64,000 bases of DNA from JAFAXD01 sp963816775 (GTDB lineage: Bacteria; Pseudomonadota; Alphaproteobacteria; Rhizobiales; Xanthobacteraceae). A program made the position numbers and the translations under genes. The notes below the pieces were generated by a model, which did no database searches, was not told the DNA's origin, and saw only the letters and a program-made list of their open reading frames with translations. Location: NCBI GenBank assembly GCA_963816775.1, contig CAWFLX010000034.1:79345-143344 (forward strand), written 5' to 3'. Below, in pieces: positions 11,450 to 20,771 of this stretch (position 1 is the first letter of the stretch; each line of letters opens with the position of its first letter).

Positions 11450-12736
11450 ATGACGACCGTCGATCTCATCATCGCTTTCACAGTCGTCCTGTGCTTGCTG
11501 ATCTCCTTTCTGTTTTCCGGAAGCGAGACGGCGCTGACCGCATCCTCGCGCGCCGCCATGCTTCGGCTGGAAAAGCAGGGCAACGCGGATGCGGTGATCG
11601 TCAATCGCCTGCTCGCGGAGCGCGAGCAGATGATTGGTGCCCTGCTGATAGGCACCAACGTTGCCAACATCGCCGGTTCAACGCTCGCCACCGGCCTGTT
11701 TCTCGAATGGTTCGGCGACATCGGCGTGGTCTACGCCACCGTTGTGATGACGGTGTTGGTCGTCGTGTTCTGCGAAATCCTGCCGAAGACCGTTGCGATC
11801 AACGCACCTGATCGTATTTCGTTGCTGGTGGCGCGCCCGATGGAGAGCGTCGTCAAGCTGCTCGGGCCAATTCTCTACGCCATCGGCAGGTTGGTGCGAT
11901 GGATTCTGGCGCGAACCGGGTTCGCGCTCGGAGAGACCGCGCCGCTGTTGCCGGCGCACGAGGAATTGCGCGGCGCGGTCGACCTTCTCCATCGCGAGGG
12001 CAGCGTGGAGAAACACGACCGCGACATGCTCGGCGGTCTGCTCGACCTGCGCGATCTCACCGTTGGCGATGTCATGATCCATCGCACCGAGATGATCACG
12101 TTCAATGTCGAAGACCCGCCGCAGGAAATCATCGACACCGTGATCGAGAAAGTCTCACGCGTCCCGCTTTGGCGTGACAGCCCGGAGAATATCATCGGTG
12201 TCGTGCATGCACGCGATATCCTGCGCGCCCTGCAGGCTGAGCACGGCGACGCCTCCAAGATCGATCTCGCCGCGATTGCGCGCCCGCCTTGGTTCGTCCC
12301 CGATCTGCGGCTGCTGTCGGAGCAACTGGCGGCGTTCCGGCGGCGCAAGAGTCCTTTTGCATTGGTGGTCGACGAGTACGGCGAGGTGATGGGCCTCGTC
12401 ACGCTCGAGGATATTCTCGAGGAAATCGTCGGAGACATTTCCGACGAACACGAAGTGGTGCTGTCGGGCGTACGGCCGCAGCCCGATGGTTCGGTCAATG
12501 TCGACGGCGCAGTCCCGATCAGGGATCTCAACCGCGCGCTGGACTGGCACTTGCCCGATGCCGAGGCCACGACGATCGCCGGATTGGTCATCCACGAAGC
12601 GCGCTCGATCCCCGAAGCCGGCCAGAATTTCACGTTTCACGGGTTTCGCTTCAACGTGCTGCGTAAGAGCCGCAACCGCATTACGGCCTTGCGAATCACG
12701 CCCCTCGCGCGCAAGCCAGCGCACAAGGTCCTTTGA
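11450..12736 (+). CDS. HlyC/CorC-family (CNNM-CBS) membrane transporter
   Basis: Predicted divalent-cation (Mg/Co) efflux-type protein of the inner membrane. The N-terminal CNNM/DUF21 domain has about four transmembrane segments and the signature FLFSGSETALTASSRAAM and IGTNVANIAGSTLAT. Two CBS domains follow (VGDVMIHRTEMITF.., SPFALVVDEYGEVMGLVTLEDILEEIVG) and then the CorC_HlyC FAD-like domain (VNVDGAVPIRDLNRALDW..TIAGLVI). The 428-residue length is typical. The family was named for hemolysin and cobalt resistance, but the ion-transport role is the better-supported one. It stands behind two repeat elements, so it probably has its own promoter. Confidence 0.9.
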   Translation: MTTVDLIIAFTVVLCLLISFLFSGSETALTASSRAAMLRLEKQGNADAVIVNRLLAEREQMIGALLIGTNVANIAGSTLATGLFLEWFGDIGVVYATVVMTVLVVVFCEILPKTVAINAPDRISLLVARPMESVVKLLGPILYAIGRLVRWILARTGFALGETAPLLPAHEELRGAVDLLHREGSVEKHDRDMLGGLLDLRDLTVGDVMIHRTEMITFNVEDPPQEIIDTVIEKVSRVPLWRDSPENIIGVVHARDILRALQAEHGDASKIDLAAIARPPWFVPDLRLLSEQLAAFRRRKSPFALVVDEYGEVMGLVTLEDILEEIVGDISDEHEVVLSGVRPQPDGSVNVDGAVPIRDLNRALDWHLPDAEATTIAGLVIHEARSIPEAGQNFTFHGFRFNVLRKSRNRITALRITPLARKPAHKVL

Positions 12737-12889
12737 AGTTCAAAGTGTCACGATTGCGTGAGTCCGGCCCGAAAGAACGTGGATTGGACTGGTTGGGGAC
12801 CGTGCCATAATTAGATATAATGAAACATAACGGGATTTCGTCCCACCCGAATACGCGTTCGAGAGGCGCGCGGCAACGAAAGCCAGTCC

Positions 12890-13810
12890 ATGCAGCGACG
12901 GCCCCCTGTCAACAACGTTCCAATTGAACTTCTCCGCGCGATCGTTGCGATCGTAGACCTTGGTAGCTTCACCAAGGCGGCTCAAGCGCTCAACCTCACC
13001 CAGCCCGCGATCAGTGCCCAGATGAAGCGGCTGCAACAGCTCGTCGGGGCTGAGGTGTTCAGCAAGTCCGGCTCAGGCTTGGTGCCGACGGCACGAGGCG
13101 AGCTGGTGGTAAAATATGCCCGTCGCATCCTGGCGATGAACGACCAGATCCTGTCGCTGGGTGGGGGCCAAACTCACGCGCAATCTCTCCGCGTTGGACT
13201 CCCGTTGCTGTTTACACGCGCCGTCTTGGGCGACGTCATGAAGATCGGGTCGGATGAGGATGGCGAACCAGAGATCCAGATTTTTTGCGACAGCTCCGAG
13301 GAACTGCGCAGGCGCCTCGCCGCCGGGTATCTTGACGTTGCGTTCATCATCAACCCGCAAGAGGCGCCCCCGCAGGTGGTGACGGAATGGACGGAGCCAT
13401 GGGTGTGGGTTTGCGCGGCTGACTTCGTGCTCAAGCAGGGCGCCAAGATTCCGTTGATCGTCACGCCAACCGATCGCTACACGATCGAGGTGGTCGAGAG
13501 AATCAACCGGCCCTACGTGATCCGGTTCATGGCGCCGTCACTCGGGGCGCGGGTTGAAGCAATGCGCGCCGGCCTGGGCTTCATGAGCATTGCCGAGCGT
13601 CTGATGACCGAGCACATGAAAATCGTAGGCAGCAACGTCCTGCCGCCGTTTCCCGAAACGCTTGCCGGGATCTATGTCCGCGAAGGGCTCGAACTCGGCA
13701 GTCTCGGCAGGTTCATCGAAGCGTTTGTGGCGGCCTGCAAGCCGCCAAGCCTCGAGCGCCCGTCCTTTGGATTGCGTCTGCGGACAGGGTCGGTCGCACA
13801 GAGCGTATAG
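12890..13810 (+). CDS. LysR-family transcriptional regulator
   Basis: 306-residue DNA-binding regulator. The N-terminal winged helix-turn-helix is IELLRAIVAIVDLGSFTKAAQALNLTQPAISAQMKRLQQLVGAEVF (about 10-60), followed by a substrate-binding-fold effector domain (LRVGLPLLFTRAVLGDVM..). LysR proteins usually control a divergent neighbour, but upstream here is only the end of the CNNM gene on the same strand and a 153-bp AT-rich gap, so no target is evident. A TATAAT-like segment (ATTAGATATAATGAAAC near 12810) lies in the gap and may be its promoter. It is convergent with bolA. Confidence 0.88.
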   Translation: MQRRPPVNNVPIELLRAIVAIVDLGSFTKAAQALNLTQPAISAQMKRLQQLVGAEVFSKSGSGLVPTARGELVVKYARRILAMNDQILSLGGGQTHAQSLRVGLPLLFTRAVLGDVMKIGSDEDGEPEIQIFCDSSEELRRRLAAGYLDVAFIINPQEAPPQVVTEWTEPWVWVCAADFVLKQGAKIPLIVTPTDRYTIEVVERINRPYVIRFMAPSLGARVEAMRAGLGFMSIAERLMTEHMKIVGSNVLPPFPETLAGIYVREGLELGSLGRFIEAFVAACKPPSLERPSFGLRLRTGSVAQSV

Positions 13811-13820
13811 GCGCGTGGTC

Positions 13821-14096
13821 CTAGGCGCGCCGCTCGCCGGGCGCAGCCGCGTGAATTGCCAGGGCGTGCACGCCCCCGTCGAGTTCGCGGGCAAGCGTCT
13901 GGTTGATCAAGCGGTGACGTTCGAGCCGGGACTTCCCTTTGAAGGCCTGTGCCACAATATCGATGCGGAAATGCGTCTCTCCGCCCGGCCGATGGCCGGC
14001 GTGCCCACGGTGCTGGTCGGACTCATCGACAACGCTTAGGCTCTCGGGCGCGAACGCCCGGTTCAGCTTATCCGCGATTGTATCGGCGACACGCAT
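13821..14096 (-). CDS. bolA: BolA-family protein
   Basis: 91-residue protein with the BolA fold. It contains the helix-turn segment FRIDIVAQAFKGKSRLERHRLINQTLARELDGGVHALAIHAAAPGE, including the conserved HR near the helix used for Fe-S ligation with monothiol glutaredoxin. BolA/Grx pairs act in iron-sulfur trafficking, and BolA also affects morphology genes. The segment HAGHRPGGETHFRI is typical of alphaproteobacterial BolA. In relatives bolA lies beside a J-domain protein, as here (divergent, 14233). The C-terminal ends of bolA and the LysR gene are only 10 bp apart. Confidence 0.9.
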   Translation of the reverse strand: MRVADTIADKLNRAFAPESLSVVDESDQHRGHAGHRPGGETHFRIDIVAQAFKGKSRLERHRLINQTLARELDGGVHALAIHAAAPGERRA

Positions 14097-14232
14097 CGCG
14101 AGGCCTTAACCGTTTCGATGCGGGATCGTCAACGACCGGCACCCCGGCAACTCGAAGCAGCACCGCGGTTCGAACAAATCCGATTTTGTCAATCTTGCAC
14201 GGACGCCGCGGAACTCCGCATAATGGCCGGTC

Positions 14233-14844
14233 ATGAAGTTCAATTCGCCCCTTTACGATCGGATCCGCGTCAAGCCGGATCAGGACCGGCGGCGTCGCGC
14301 CGCATCGCCGGCGTGCGAGTGGACCGGCTGTGCCAACCCGGCCACCCATCGCGCGCCGAAGGGGCGCGGACACGAGCACGAATATTGGCGCTTCTGCCTC
14401 GATCACGTGCGCGAGTACAATCATTCGTACAATTTTTTCGCTGGAATGAGCGAAGAGGCGGTGGCGCGTTATCAAAAGGATGCCGTCACCGGTCACCGGC
14501 CGACCTGGAAGATGGGAACCGGTGGGCGTCGCTCACGGGCCGATCAGGTGTCGGGCTTCGACGCCGGTGACCCGTTTGGCGTGTTCCAGGAATTTGGCGC
14601 GGGGCCGCGCGGTCATGCCGAACAGCCGCGCGTCGAGACACGTTCCGTCCACAATGCGGCGCGCAAGGCTCTGCACGCGCTCAATCTCGAAGAGGATGCG
14701 ACGCGCCCCCAGATCAAGGCCCGCTTCAAGCTGCTGGTGAAGCGACACCATCCCGACGCCAATGGCGGGAGCACCGCTTCCGAAGACAAGCTGCGGGAGA
14801 TTATCGAGGCGTATAATTACTTGAAATCAGCCGGATTTTGCTGA
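14233..14844 (+). CDS. J-domain (DnaJ-like) protein
   Basis: 203-residue protein with a cysteine-containing N-terminal half (CEWTGCANPATHRAPKG.. and FCLDHVREYN, a possible small zinc site) and a C-terminal J domain (ALHALNLEEDATRPQIKARFKLLVKRHHPDANGG..EIIEAYNYLK) with an intact HPD motif. J-domain proteins recruit and stimulate Hsp70 (DnaK); this truncated, C-terminally placed J domain is typical of the alphaproteobacterial DnaJ-like protein next to bolA and cobS. It is not the general DnaJ, because the Gly/Phe region and CxxCxGxG repeats are absent. Confidence 0.85.
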   Translation: MKFNSPLYDRIRVKPDQDRRRRAASPACEWTGCANPATHRAPKGRGHEHEYWRFCLDHVREYNHSYNFFAGMSEEAVARYQKDAVTGHRPTWKMGTGGRRSRADQVSGFDAGDPFGVFQEFGAGPRGHAEQPRVETRSVHNAARKALHALNLEEDATRPQIKARFKLLVKRHHPDANGGSTASEDKLREIIEAYNYLKSAGFC

Positions 14845-15156
14845 CGGCACGGCGCAGATGGCCGGGCCAGCATGCAATGCCGGCCAGGCTACCTGCCTTG
14901 ACCGCGACCTGGGTCAGAGCCATTTCAGGAACCTGCGGCAGAGCACACCCATGTGGCCACGGGGCCGCCTTGCGAGCGCTGCAAAGCTGGGTTGCCAGTG
15001 CCCCAAGACGGTCGCAACCGACTGAGAATGACGGAGTTTTTCTAACATCCGGCCTGCTTCCGCAGCGCCGCGTGGTTCTGCTAAGTTGGCAGCGAGTTCC
15101 GATCGCTCCGGTAACCCAATTCGCGCCTCGGAAGGTTCCGAGGTTGTGGAGGACTT
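14845..15156. other. 312-bp gap upstream of cobS
   Basis: No convincing gene. A hairpin TGGCCGG / CCGGCCA (14859-14886, 14-nt loop) just after the J-domain gene may end that transcript. I looked for a cobalamin-riboswitch B12 box because cobST are corrin genes and saw none. The rest presumably carries the cobST promoter. Confidence 0.4.
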
Positions 15157-16143
15157 ATGACGACTGCAACTGAGGCCGTCGCTGGCGTGCCCGACATGAA
15201 GGTGTCGATCCGGCAGGTATTTGGCATCGATAGCGATTTGGAGGTTCCGGCCTATTCGGAGGCCGACGAGCACGTCCCGGACATCGATTCCGACTACCGC
15301 TTCGACCGGGCCACCACGCTTGCCATCCTGGCCGGCTTCGCCCGCAACCGCCGCGTCATCGTCACCGGCTACCACGGCACCGGAAAATCCACCCACATCG
15401 AGCAGGTGGCCGCGCGACTGAACTGGCCGTGCGTGCGGGTCAATCTCGACAGCCACATCAGCCGCATCGACCTGATCGGCAAGGACGCGATCGTGATCCG
15501 CGACAACCAGCAGGTCACCGAATTCCGCGAAGGAATCCTGCCGTGGGCCCTGCAGCACAACATCGCGATCTGCTTTGACGAATACGACGCCGGACGTCCC
15601 GACGTCATGTTCGTTATACAGCGCGTGTTGGAGGCGTCCGGCAAACTGACGTTGCTCGACCAGAACAAAGTGATCCGTCCGCATCCGGCATTTCGGCTCT
15701 TTGCGACCGCCAACACGGTCGGGCTCGGGGACACGACCGGCCTCTACCATGGCACGCAACAGATCAACCAGGGCCAGATGGACCGCTGGTCGATCGTGAC
15801 CACGCTCAACTACCTGCCGCATGACAACGAAGTTGAGATCGTGCTGGCCAAGGCGAAGCATTACCGTACCGACCAGGGCCGCGACACCGTCAACAAGATG
15901 GTGCGGGTCGCCGACCTCACCCGCAACGCTTTCATGAACGGCGACTTGTCGACCGTCATGAGCCCGCGCACGGTGATCACCTGGGCGGAGAACGCCGAGA
16001 TCTTCAAGGACCTCGGCTTCGCGTTTCGGGTGACGTTCGTGAACAAGTGCGACGAGCTCGAACGGCCGATCGTCGCCGAGTTCTATCAACGCTGCTTCGG
16101 ACAGGAACTGCCGGAAAGCTCGGTCAACGTGGCGCTCAGCTGA
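15157..16143 (+). CDS. cobS: Aerobic cobaltochelatase subunit CobS
   Basis: AAA+ ATPase subunit of the CobNST complex that inserts cobalt into hydrogenobyrinate a,c-diamide in aerobic B12 synthesis. Starts MTTATEAVAGVPDMKVSIRQVFGIDS, 328 residues, standard for the family. Walker A GYHGTGKST lies near residue 71, Walker B region AICFDEYDAGRPDVMFVIQRV follows, then sensor-1-type FATANTVGLGDTTGLYHGT. cobT follows 45 bp downstream. The catalytic subunit CobN is not in this window, so the complex must be completed elsewhere. Confidence 0.96.
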   Translation: MTTATEAVAGVPDMKVSIRQVFGIDSDLEVPAYSEADEHVPDIDSDYRFDRATTLAILAGFARNRRVIVTGYHGTGKSTHIEQVAARLNWPCVRVNLDSHISRIDLIGKDAIVIRDNQQVTEFREGILPWALQHNIAICFDEYDAGRPDVMFVIQRVLEASGKLTLLDQNKVIRPHPAFRLFATANTVGLGDTTGLYHGTQQINQGQMDRWSIVTTLNYLPHDNEVEIVLAKAKHYRTDQGRDTVNKMVRVADLTRNAFMNGDLSTVMSPRTVITWAENAEIFKDLGFAFRVTFVNKCDELERPIVAEFYQRCFGQELPESSVNVALS

Positions 16144-16188
16144 TGGTCTGCTCTTCCGAGCGAGACTAGCGGCTGCTCGAATCGCAGT

Positions 16189-18081
16189 ATGTCGTCCAAC
16201 ATCAAACCGAAAACTCCGGCCAAGGAAGCCCCGACCGAGCCGTTTAAGCGTGCCGTCACCGGCTGCCTGCGCGCGATCGCGCGGCATCCCGAAATCGAGG
16301 TGGGCTTTGCGGCCGAGCGGCCGGGACTCGTCGGCGGCAAGGCGCGGTTGCCTGAGCCGCCGCGCCGGCTGTCGCCCGAGGATGCAGCGATCGTGCGCGG
16401 GCATGCCAATTCCATCGCGCTGCGGCTCGCCTGTCACGATGCGGCAGTCCACCGCAAGCTGATGCCGGGCGGCCAACAGGCGCGCGCGGTGTTCGAGGCG
16501 GTCGAGCAGGCCCGCGTCGAAGCCATCGGCGCGCGCCGCATGCACGGGGTCGCCCAAAACCTCACCGCCATGCTCGACGACAAATTCCACCGCGGCAAGT
16601 TCGACGAGGTCACCGATCGCGCCGATGCGCCGCTCGAAGAGGCGATCGCCCTGATGGTGCGCGAACGTCTCACCGGTGTGGCGCCGCCGCCGGCCGCCAA
16701 GCGGCTGGTCGACCTTTGGCGTCCGTTCATCGAGGAACGCGCCGGCCGTGAGCTCGATCGGCTGGAACGTCTGGTTGAGAACCAGCGGCGATTTGGCGAT
16801 GTCGTCCACGATTTGCTGGATTCGCTCGACATGGGCGACGAGCGCTCGCGTGAGGAGGACGACAGCGAGGAGGACGATGGCGAGAACGGCGCCGAGGACG
16901 AGCAGGGCCAGGAAGGCGAGGCGGCGGAATCGGAAGATTCCGAGCGCATGAGCGTCGAAGACGCGAAAGCGTCCGCGGAGGACCGGCCGGACAGCGCAGA
17001 AGATGCGGCCGACGCCCCGGCGACCGACATGCCAGACGATGCCGACATGGGCGAGGACGAGAACTCGGCGGAGCCGTGGCGGCCGCGTCATCACGGCATC
17101 AACGAGCTGCGCGGACCTGACTACAAGCCGTTCACCCCGCGCTTCGATGAGATCGTCGGCGCCGAGGATCTGTGCGACCCGGAGGAACTCGATCGCCTGC
17201 GCGGCTATCTCGACAAGCAGCTCGCGCACCTGCAAGGCGTGGTGTCGCGGCTTGCCAATCGGCTGCAGCGTCGCCTGATGGCGCAACAGAACCGGTCGTG
17301 GGAGTTTGACCTCGAGGAAGGCGTGCTCGACCCGGCGCGGCTGGCGCGCGTGATCGTCGACCCGCTGCACCCGCTCTCTTTCAAATGGGAGAAGGACACC
17401 AACTTCCGCGACACGGTGGTGGCGCTGCTGCTCGACAATTCCGGCTCCATGCGCGGCCGGCCGATCACCGTCGCTGCGACCTGTGCCGATATTCTGGCGC
17501 GCACGCTCGAACGCTGCGGCGTCAAGGTCGAAATCCTGGGCTTCACCACACGCGCCTGGAAGGGCGGTCAATCGCGCGAGGCCTGGCTCGCCGCCGGCAA
17601 GCCTCCCAATCCCGGGCGCCTGAACGATCTGCGTCACATCATCTACAAGTCGGCCGACGCGCCTTGGCGCCGCGCGCGCAAAAATCTCGGATTGATGATG
17701 CGCGAGGGATTGCTCAAGGAGAACATCGACGGCGAAGCGCTCGATTGGGCGCACAAGCGCCTGCTCGGACGCTCCGAGCAGCGCAAGATCCTGATGATGA
17801 TCTCGGACGGTGCGCCGGTCGACGACTCGACGCTGTCGGTCAACCCCGGCAATTATCTCGAGCGGCACCTGCGCTGGGTGATCGAGGAGGTCGAGCAGCG
17901 CTCGCCGGTTGAATTGATCGCAATCGGGATCGGTCACGATGTCACCCGTTACTATCGTCGCGCCGTCACCATCGTCGACGCCGAAGAGCTGGGCGGTGCG
18001 ATGACCGAGAAGCTCGCCGAGCTGTTCGACGAAAAGGCACCGATCCCGCGCCGCATGCCGATCCGCAGGTTGCACGCGTGA
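16189..18081 (+). CDS. cobT: Aerobic cobaltochelatase subunit CobT
   Basis: Partner of CobS in the cobalt chelatase. The 630-residue protein has an N-terminal helical domain, a long acidic middle region (residues about 215-295, runs of Glu/Asp such as EEDDSEEDDGENGAEDEQ) and a C-terminal von Willebrand A domain with the MIDAS motif LLLDNSGSMRG (about 413-423), as in magnesium-chelatase subunit D. The acidic stretch is characteristic of CobT and is where the strand-opposite shadow reading is longest. Its stop overlaps the GTG start of the next gene, so translation may be coupled. Confidence 0.95.
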   Translation: MSSNIKPKTPAKEAPTEPFKRAVTGCLRAIARHPEIEVGFAAERPGLVGGKARLPEPPRRLSPEDAAIVRGHANSIALRLACHDAAVHRKLMPGGQQARAVFEAVEQARVEAIGARRMHGVAQNLTAMLDDKFHRGKFDEVTDRADAPLEEAIALMVRERLTGVAPPPAAKRLVDLWRPFIEERAGRELDRLERLVENQRRFGDVVHDLLDSLDMGDERSREEDDSEEDDGENGAEDEQGQEGEAAESEDSERMSVEDAKASAEDRPDSAEDAADAPATDMPDDADMGEDENSAEPWRPRHHGINELRGPDYKPFTPRFDEIVGAEDLCDPEELDRLRGYLDKQLAHLQGVVSRLANRLQRRLMAQQNRSWEFDLEEGVLDPARLARVIVDPLHPLSFKWEKDTNFRDTVVALLLDNSGSMRGRPITVAATCADILARTLERCGVKVEILGFTTRAWKGGQSREAWLAAGKPPNPGRLNDLRHIIYKSADAPWRRARKNLGLMMREGLLKENIDGEALDWAHKRLLGRSEQRKILMMISDGAPVDDSTLSVNPGNYLERHLRWVIEEVEQRSPVELIAIGIGHDVTRYYRRAVTIVDAEELGGAMTEKLAELFDEKAPIPRRMPIRRLHA

Positions 18082-19109
18082 GCGCGACCGCGCGCGGCAT
18101 ACTGTCAGCGGCGATCGTTGTCTTCGTCAGCATCCTCGTCTCGTCGGCGTCGCCGCAGCCTGCGCCGCGCGCCCCCGATGGGCCGATCCACATTACGATC
18201 AATGCCCAAGAGATCGAGGCGTTCGAGCCGGGCAATCCGAGCCGCATCCGGTTCGGACCGCTCGAATTTCGCGGCGGCTTGGAGCTCTCCTCATCCTATC
18301 GCGAGTTCGGCGGGGTTTCGGCGTTGCGGCTGTTTCCCGACGGCGAGCATTTCATTTCACTCACCGACAAGGGCCGCTGGCTGCGCGGACGCATCGCGTA
18401 TCAGCGCGGGCGACCGGTCGCGATCGAAGACGTCGAGATGGCGCCGATCCTCGGACCCGACGGCCGGCCGCTGGCGGCGCGCGGATGGTACGACACCGAG
18501 TCGATCGCGATCGACGGCGGCACGCTTTACGTCGGCATTGAACGGGTCAACCGCATCGTGCGTTTCGATTACGGGCGGCAGGGATTGCTCGCGCGCGGGC
18601 AGCCGATTCCGCTCCCCCCTGGCATTGCGAGCCTTCCCAACAACAAGGGACTCGAGTGCCTGGAGTTCGTTCCGACGCCGATGCCCGGCGCGGGCACGCT
18701 GATCGCGATCTCGGAACGCGGTCTCGACAGCGCGGGAAATATCCGGGGATTCCTGATTGGCGGGCCCAACCCGGGCGAGTTCAGCGTCGTGCGTCACGAT
18801 GATTTCGACGTCAGCGACTGTGCGATTCTGCCGGACGGCGCGCTTGCGCTGTTGGAGCGTCGCTTCACCTGGACGACCGGCGTCGCGATCCGCATCCGGC
18901 GCGTGCCGCTGACCGAATTTGTGCCGGGCGCTGCCGTCGATGGCGATCGCATCTTGTCGGCCGACATGGGATATCAGATCGATAATCTGGAAGGCTTGAG
19001 CATCAACCGCGCCAGCAACGGCGACTTGATGCTCACGATGGTCTCAGACGACAACTTTTCGCGTCTGCAGCGAACCATCCTTCTGCAGTTTACGCTGACC
19101 GGCGAATAG
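18078..19109 (+). CDS. Exported esterase-like/phytase-like beta-propeller protein (PF13449 type)
   Basis: 343-residue protein with a signal peptide (ILSAAIVVFVSILVSSASPQP) and a phytase-like propeller: GGVSALRLFPDGEHFISLTDKGRWLRG, WYDTESIAIDGGTLYVGIERVNRIVRFD, GLECLEFVPTPMPG, DCAILPDGALALLERRF and YQIDNLEGLSI. These ExLxxxDG-like repeats define the family annotated as 'esterase-like activity of phytase'. No substrate can be assigned. The GTG start overlaps the cobT stop by four bases, so it is translated with cobST; whether this has any link to B12 is unknown. Confidence 0.85.
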   Translation: MSATARGILSAAIVVFVSILVSSASPQPAPRAPDGPIHITINAQEIEAFEPGNPSRIRFGPLEFRGGLELSSSYREFGGVSALRLFPDGEHFISLTDKGRWLRGRIAYQRGRPVAIEDVEMAPILGPDGRPLAARGWYDTESIAIDGGTLYVGIERVNRIVRFDYGRQGLLARGQPIPLPPGIASLPNNKGLECLEFVPTPMPGAGTLIAISERGLDSAGNIRGFLIGGPNPGEFSVVRHDDFDVSDCAILPDGALALLERRFTWTTGVAIRIRRVPLTEFVPGAAVDGDRILSADMGYQIDNLEGLSINRASNGDLMLTMVSDDNFSRLQRTILLQFTLTGE

Positions 19110-19138
19110 GACGACCGGGAGGGATCGCAAGGACTGCG

Positions 19139-19432
19139 CTATTGCGCGGCGGCGGCTCGCTTCTTGGCGACCTGCCGTTTGAGCTCGAGCGCCTTGGCCG
19201 AAAGCTCGTCGTCCTTTGCCTTGAGCAAATAGGCGTCGAGACCGCCGCGGTGGTCGACCGACTTGATCGCGTTGGCGGAGACCCGCAGCCTCACCGAACG
19301 TCCAAGCGCGTCAGATATCATCGTGACGTTGAACAAGTTGGGCAGAAACCGGCGCTTGGTTTTGATGTTGGAGTGACTGACGCGGTGGCCCACAAGCGGC
19401 CCCTTGCCCGTCAATTCGCACCGCCGCGACAT
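19139..19432 (-). CDS. rpmB: 50S ribosomal protein L28
   Basis: 97-residue ribosomal protein. The start MSRRCELTGKGPLVGHRVSHSNIKTKRRFLPNL is the canonical L28 N-terminus, so upstream in-frame residues are excluded. It contains RLRVSANAIKSVDHRGGLDAYL and a Lys/Ala-rich C-terminal helix with the alphaproteobacterial extension. It binds 23S rRNA in the large subunit. It is transcribed alone, convergent with the phytase-like gene. Confidence 0.97.
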   Translation of the reverse strand: MSRRCELTGKGPLVGHRVSHSNIKTKRRFLPNLFNVTMISDALGRSVRLRVSANAIKSVDHRGGLDAYLLKAKDDELSAKALELKRQVAKKRAAAAQ

Positions 19433-19686
19433 TGGCAAACCTCTTTCAAAAATGCCCTCACCCGCACGCACGGGGATCACAAGATCATCGGGATTTCCTG
19501 GAGCGCGGACGTATAGTGGCCGGGCGTGTCAGCGTCAAGGACGAGACACGGGCCCGATCGCACATGCGAGGCGGGTCCGGCGTTGAAATAGGCCCCAAAA
19601 TCAGCATGTGGCGGGACTCATGAAGGGTCTCGCGCGGGCGCATCCGACATCACAAATTCGACTTATTCGCCACCGAGAGAGGCCGC

Positions 19687-20517
19687 ATGGCGTCCACTCG
19701 CATTGCGATCCTGATTGCGGCGCTTGCGCTGGTGCCAGGTAGCGCCGGTGCCCAGGCGAGGCTCGACGCGCGCTACATCGTCACGCTCGCGGGGGTGACG
19801 ATCGGCAAAGGCGCCTGGCTCATCGACATCGGCGAGGATCAATACAGCGCGGCTGCGAGCGGCGCGACCACCGGGCTGCTGCGCGTGTTCGCATCCGGGG
19901 AAGGCACCACCGCAGTGCGCGGCGCCGTCGTCGGCGGCCGCTTCGCGCCGGCGAACTACGCGGCCAGTCTTACCCAGGACAAAGACTCCGACGAGTTGCG
20001 CATCGCGTTCGCCGGCGGCAACGTCAAGAATTTCTCGATCATGCCCCCGCCGCCACCGCCGTCCCCGCAGAGAATTCCGGTCACTGAGGTGCACCTGCGC
20101 GCGGTTACCGATCCAATGACGGCGTCGCTCGTGCGCATTCCCGGCAATGGGGATCCGGTGAATCCGGCTGCCTGTCACCGTAGCGCGGCGATATTCGACG
20201 GCCGCATACGCTACGAACTGACGCTGGCCTATAAACGGATGGAACGGGTGAAGCTCGATCGGAGCTACGAAGGTCCCGTCGTCGTCTGCGCGATCTATTT
20301 CAAGCCGATCGCGGGCTATCTTCCCGAGCGCGTGGCCATCAAGTATCTGGCCGCCCAGCGCGACATGGAAGTGTGGCTGGCGCCGATCGCCGGCACCCGC
20401 GTTCTGGTGCCGTATAGGTTCAGCATTCCGACACCGCTCGGTACGGGCGTTATGCAGGCGACGCAGTTCAACGCAACCCCGCAGCAGCGGATAACCCCGA
20501 CCAGGCTTGGCCAGTGA
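19687..20517 (+). CDS. DUF3108-family exported protein
   Basis: 276-residue protein with a signal peptide (IAILIAALALVPGSAGAQA). The remainder matches the DUF3108 pattern: an early YIVTLAGVTIGKGAWLIDIGEDQYSAAASG strand pair, a poly-Pro segment (MPPPPPPSPQ, about 119-128), and a late RVAIKYLAAQRDMEVWLAPI segment. DUF3108 proteins are periplasmic or outer-membrane associated and of unknown function. It is divergent from rpmB; the 254-bp gap between them presumably holds both promoters. Confidence 0.8.
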   Translation: MASTRIAILIAALALVPGSAGAQARLDARYIVTLAGVTIGKGAWLIDIGEDQYSAAASGATTGLLRVFASGEGTTAVRGAVVGGRFAPANYAASLTQDKDSDELRIAFAGGNVKNFSIMPPPPPPSPQRIPVTEVHLRAVTDPMTASLVRIPGNGDPVNPAACHRSAAIFDGRIRYELTLAYKRMERVKLDRSYEGPVVVCAIYFKPIAGYLPERVAIKYLAAQRDMEVWLAPIAGTRVLVPYRFSIPTPLGTGVMQATQFNATPQQRITPTRLGQ

Positions 20518-20710
20518 GGGTTCGCCCATCGTCGGCACCGCAGCTTCGGACCACTGACGCAATAGAGAATTCCGGATTGCGTGCCTTGACTCTGAGAGAA
20601 GTTGGTGGATTCGGGCGGATCGCCGATTGTACTTCGGCCGCCGGCGCGTGGGGATCGTTTGGATACTGCATCTGGTGGCAGGCAGTAATCCGCTGCACGA
20701 CATCTCGCAG

Positions 20711-20771
20711 TGAACGAACAGCGACGGGTGCGAGTCAGCGATTCGGGCGCGATTCGTTCGAGACTCGTTCT
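20711..20771. repeat. Imperfect 61-bp direct repeat, copy 1
   Basis: Begins GTGAACGAA and ends ATTCGTTCGAGACTCGTTC. Copy 2 lies at 21129-21190. The last 33 bp differ at only two positions between copies. Both lie in the 778-bp gap between the DUF3108 gene and the helicase gene (20518-21295), in which I see no convincing gene. Confidence 0.65.

Noticed and set aside
14845..15156. Possible cobalamin riboswitch before cobST
   Set aside because: No B12-box-like sequence or typical long leader structure could be seen.
14914..18075. A 1053-residue open frame on the minus strand across cobS and cobT
   Set aside because: It is the antisense shadow of two well-supported high-GC genes; composition is typical of frame shadows (Arg/Asp/His/Val-rich, no domain) and there is no ribosome site.
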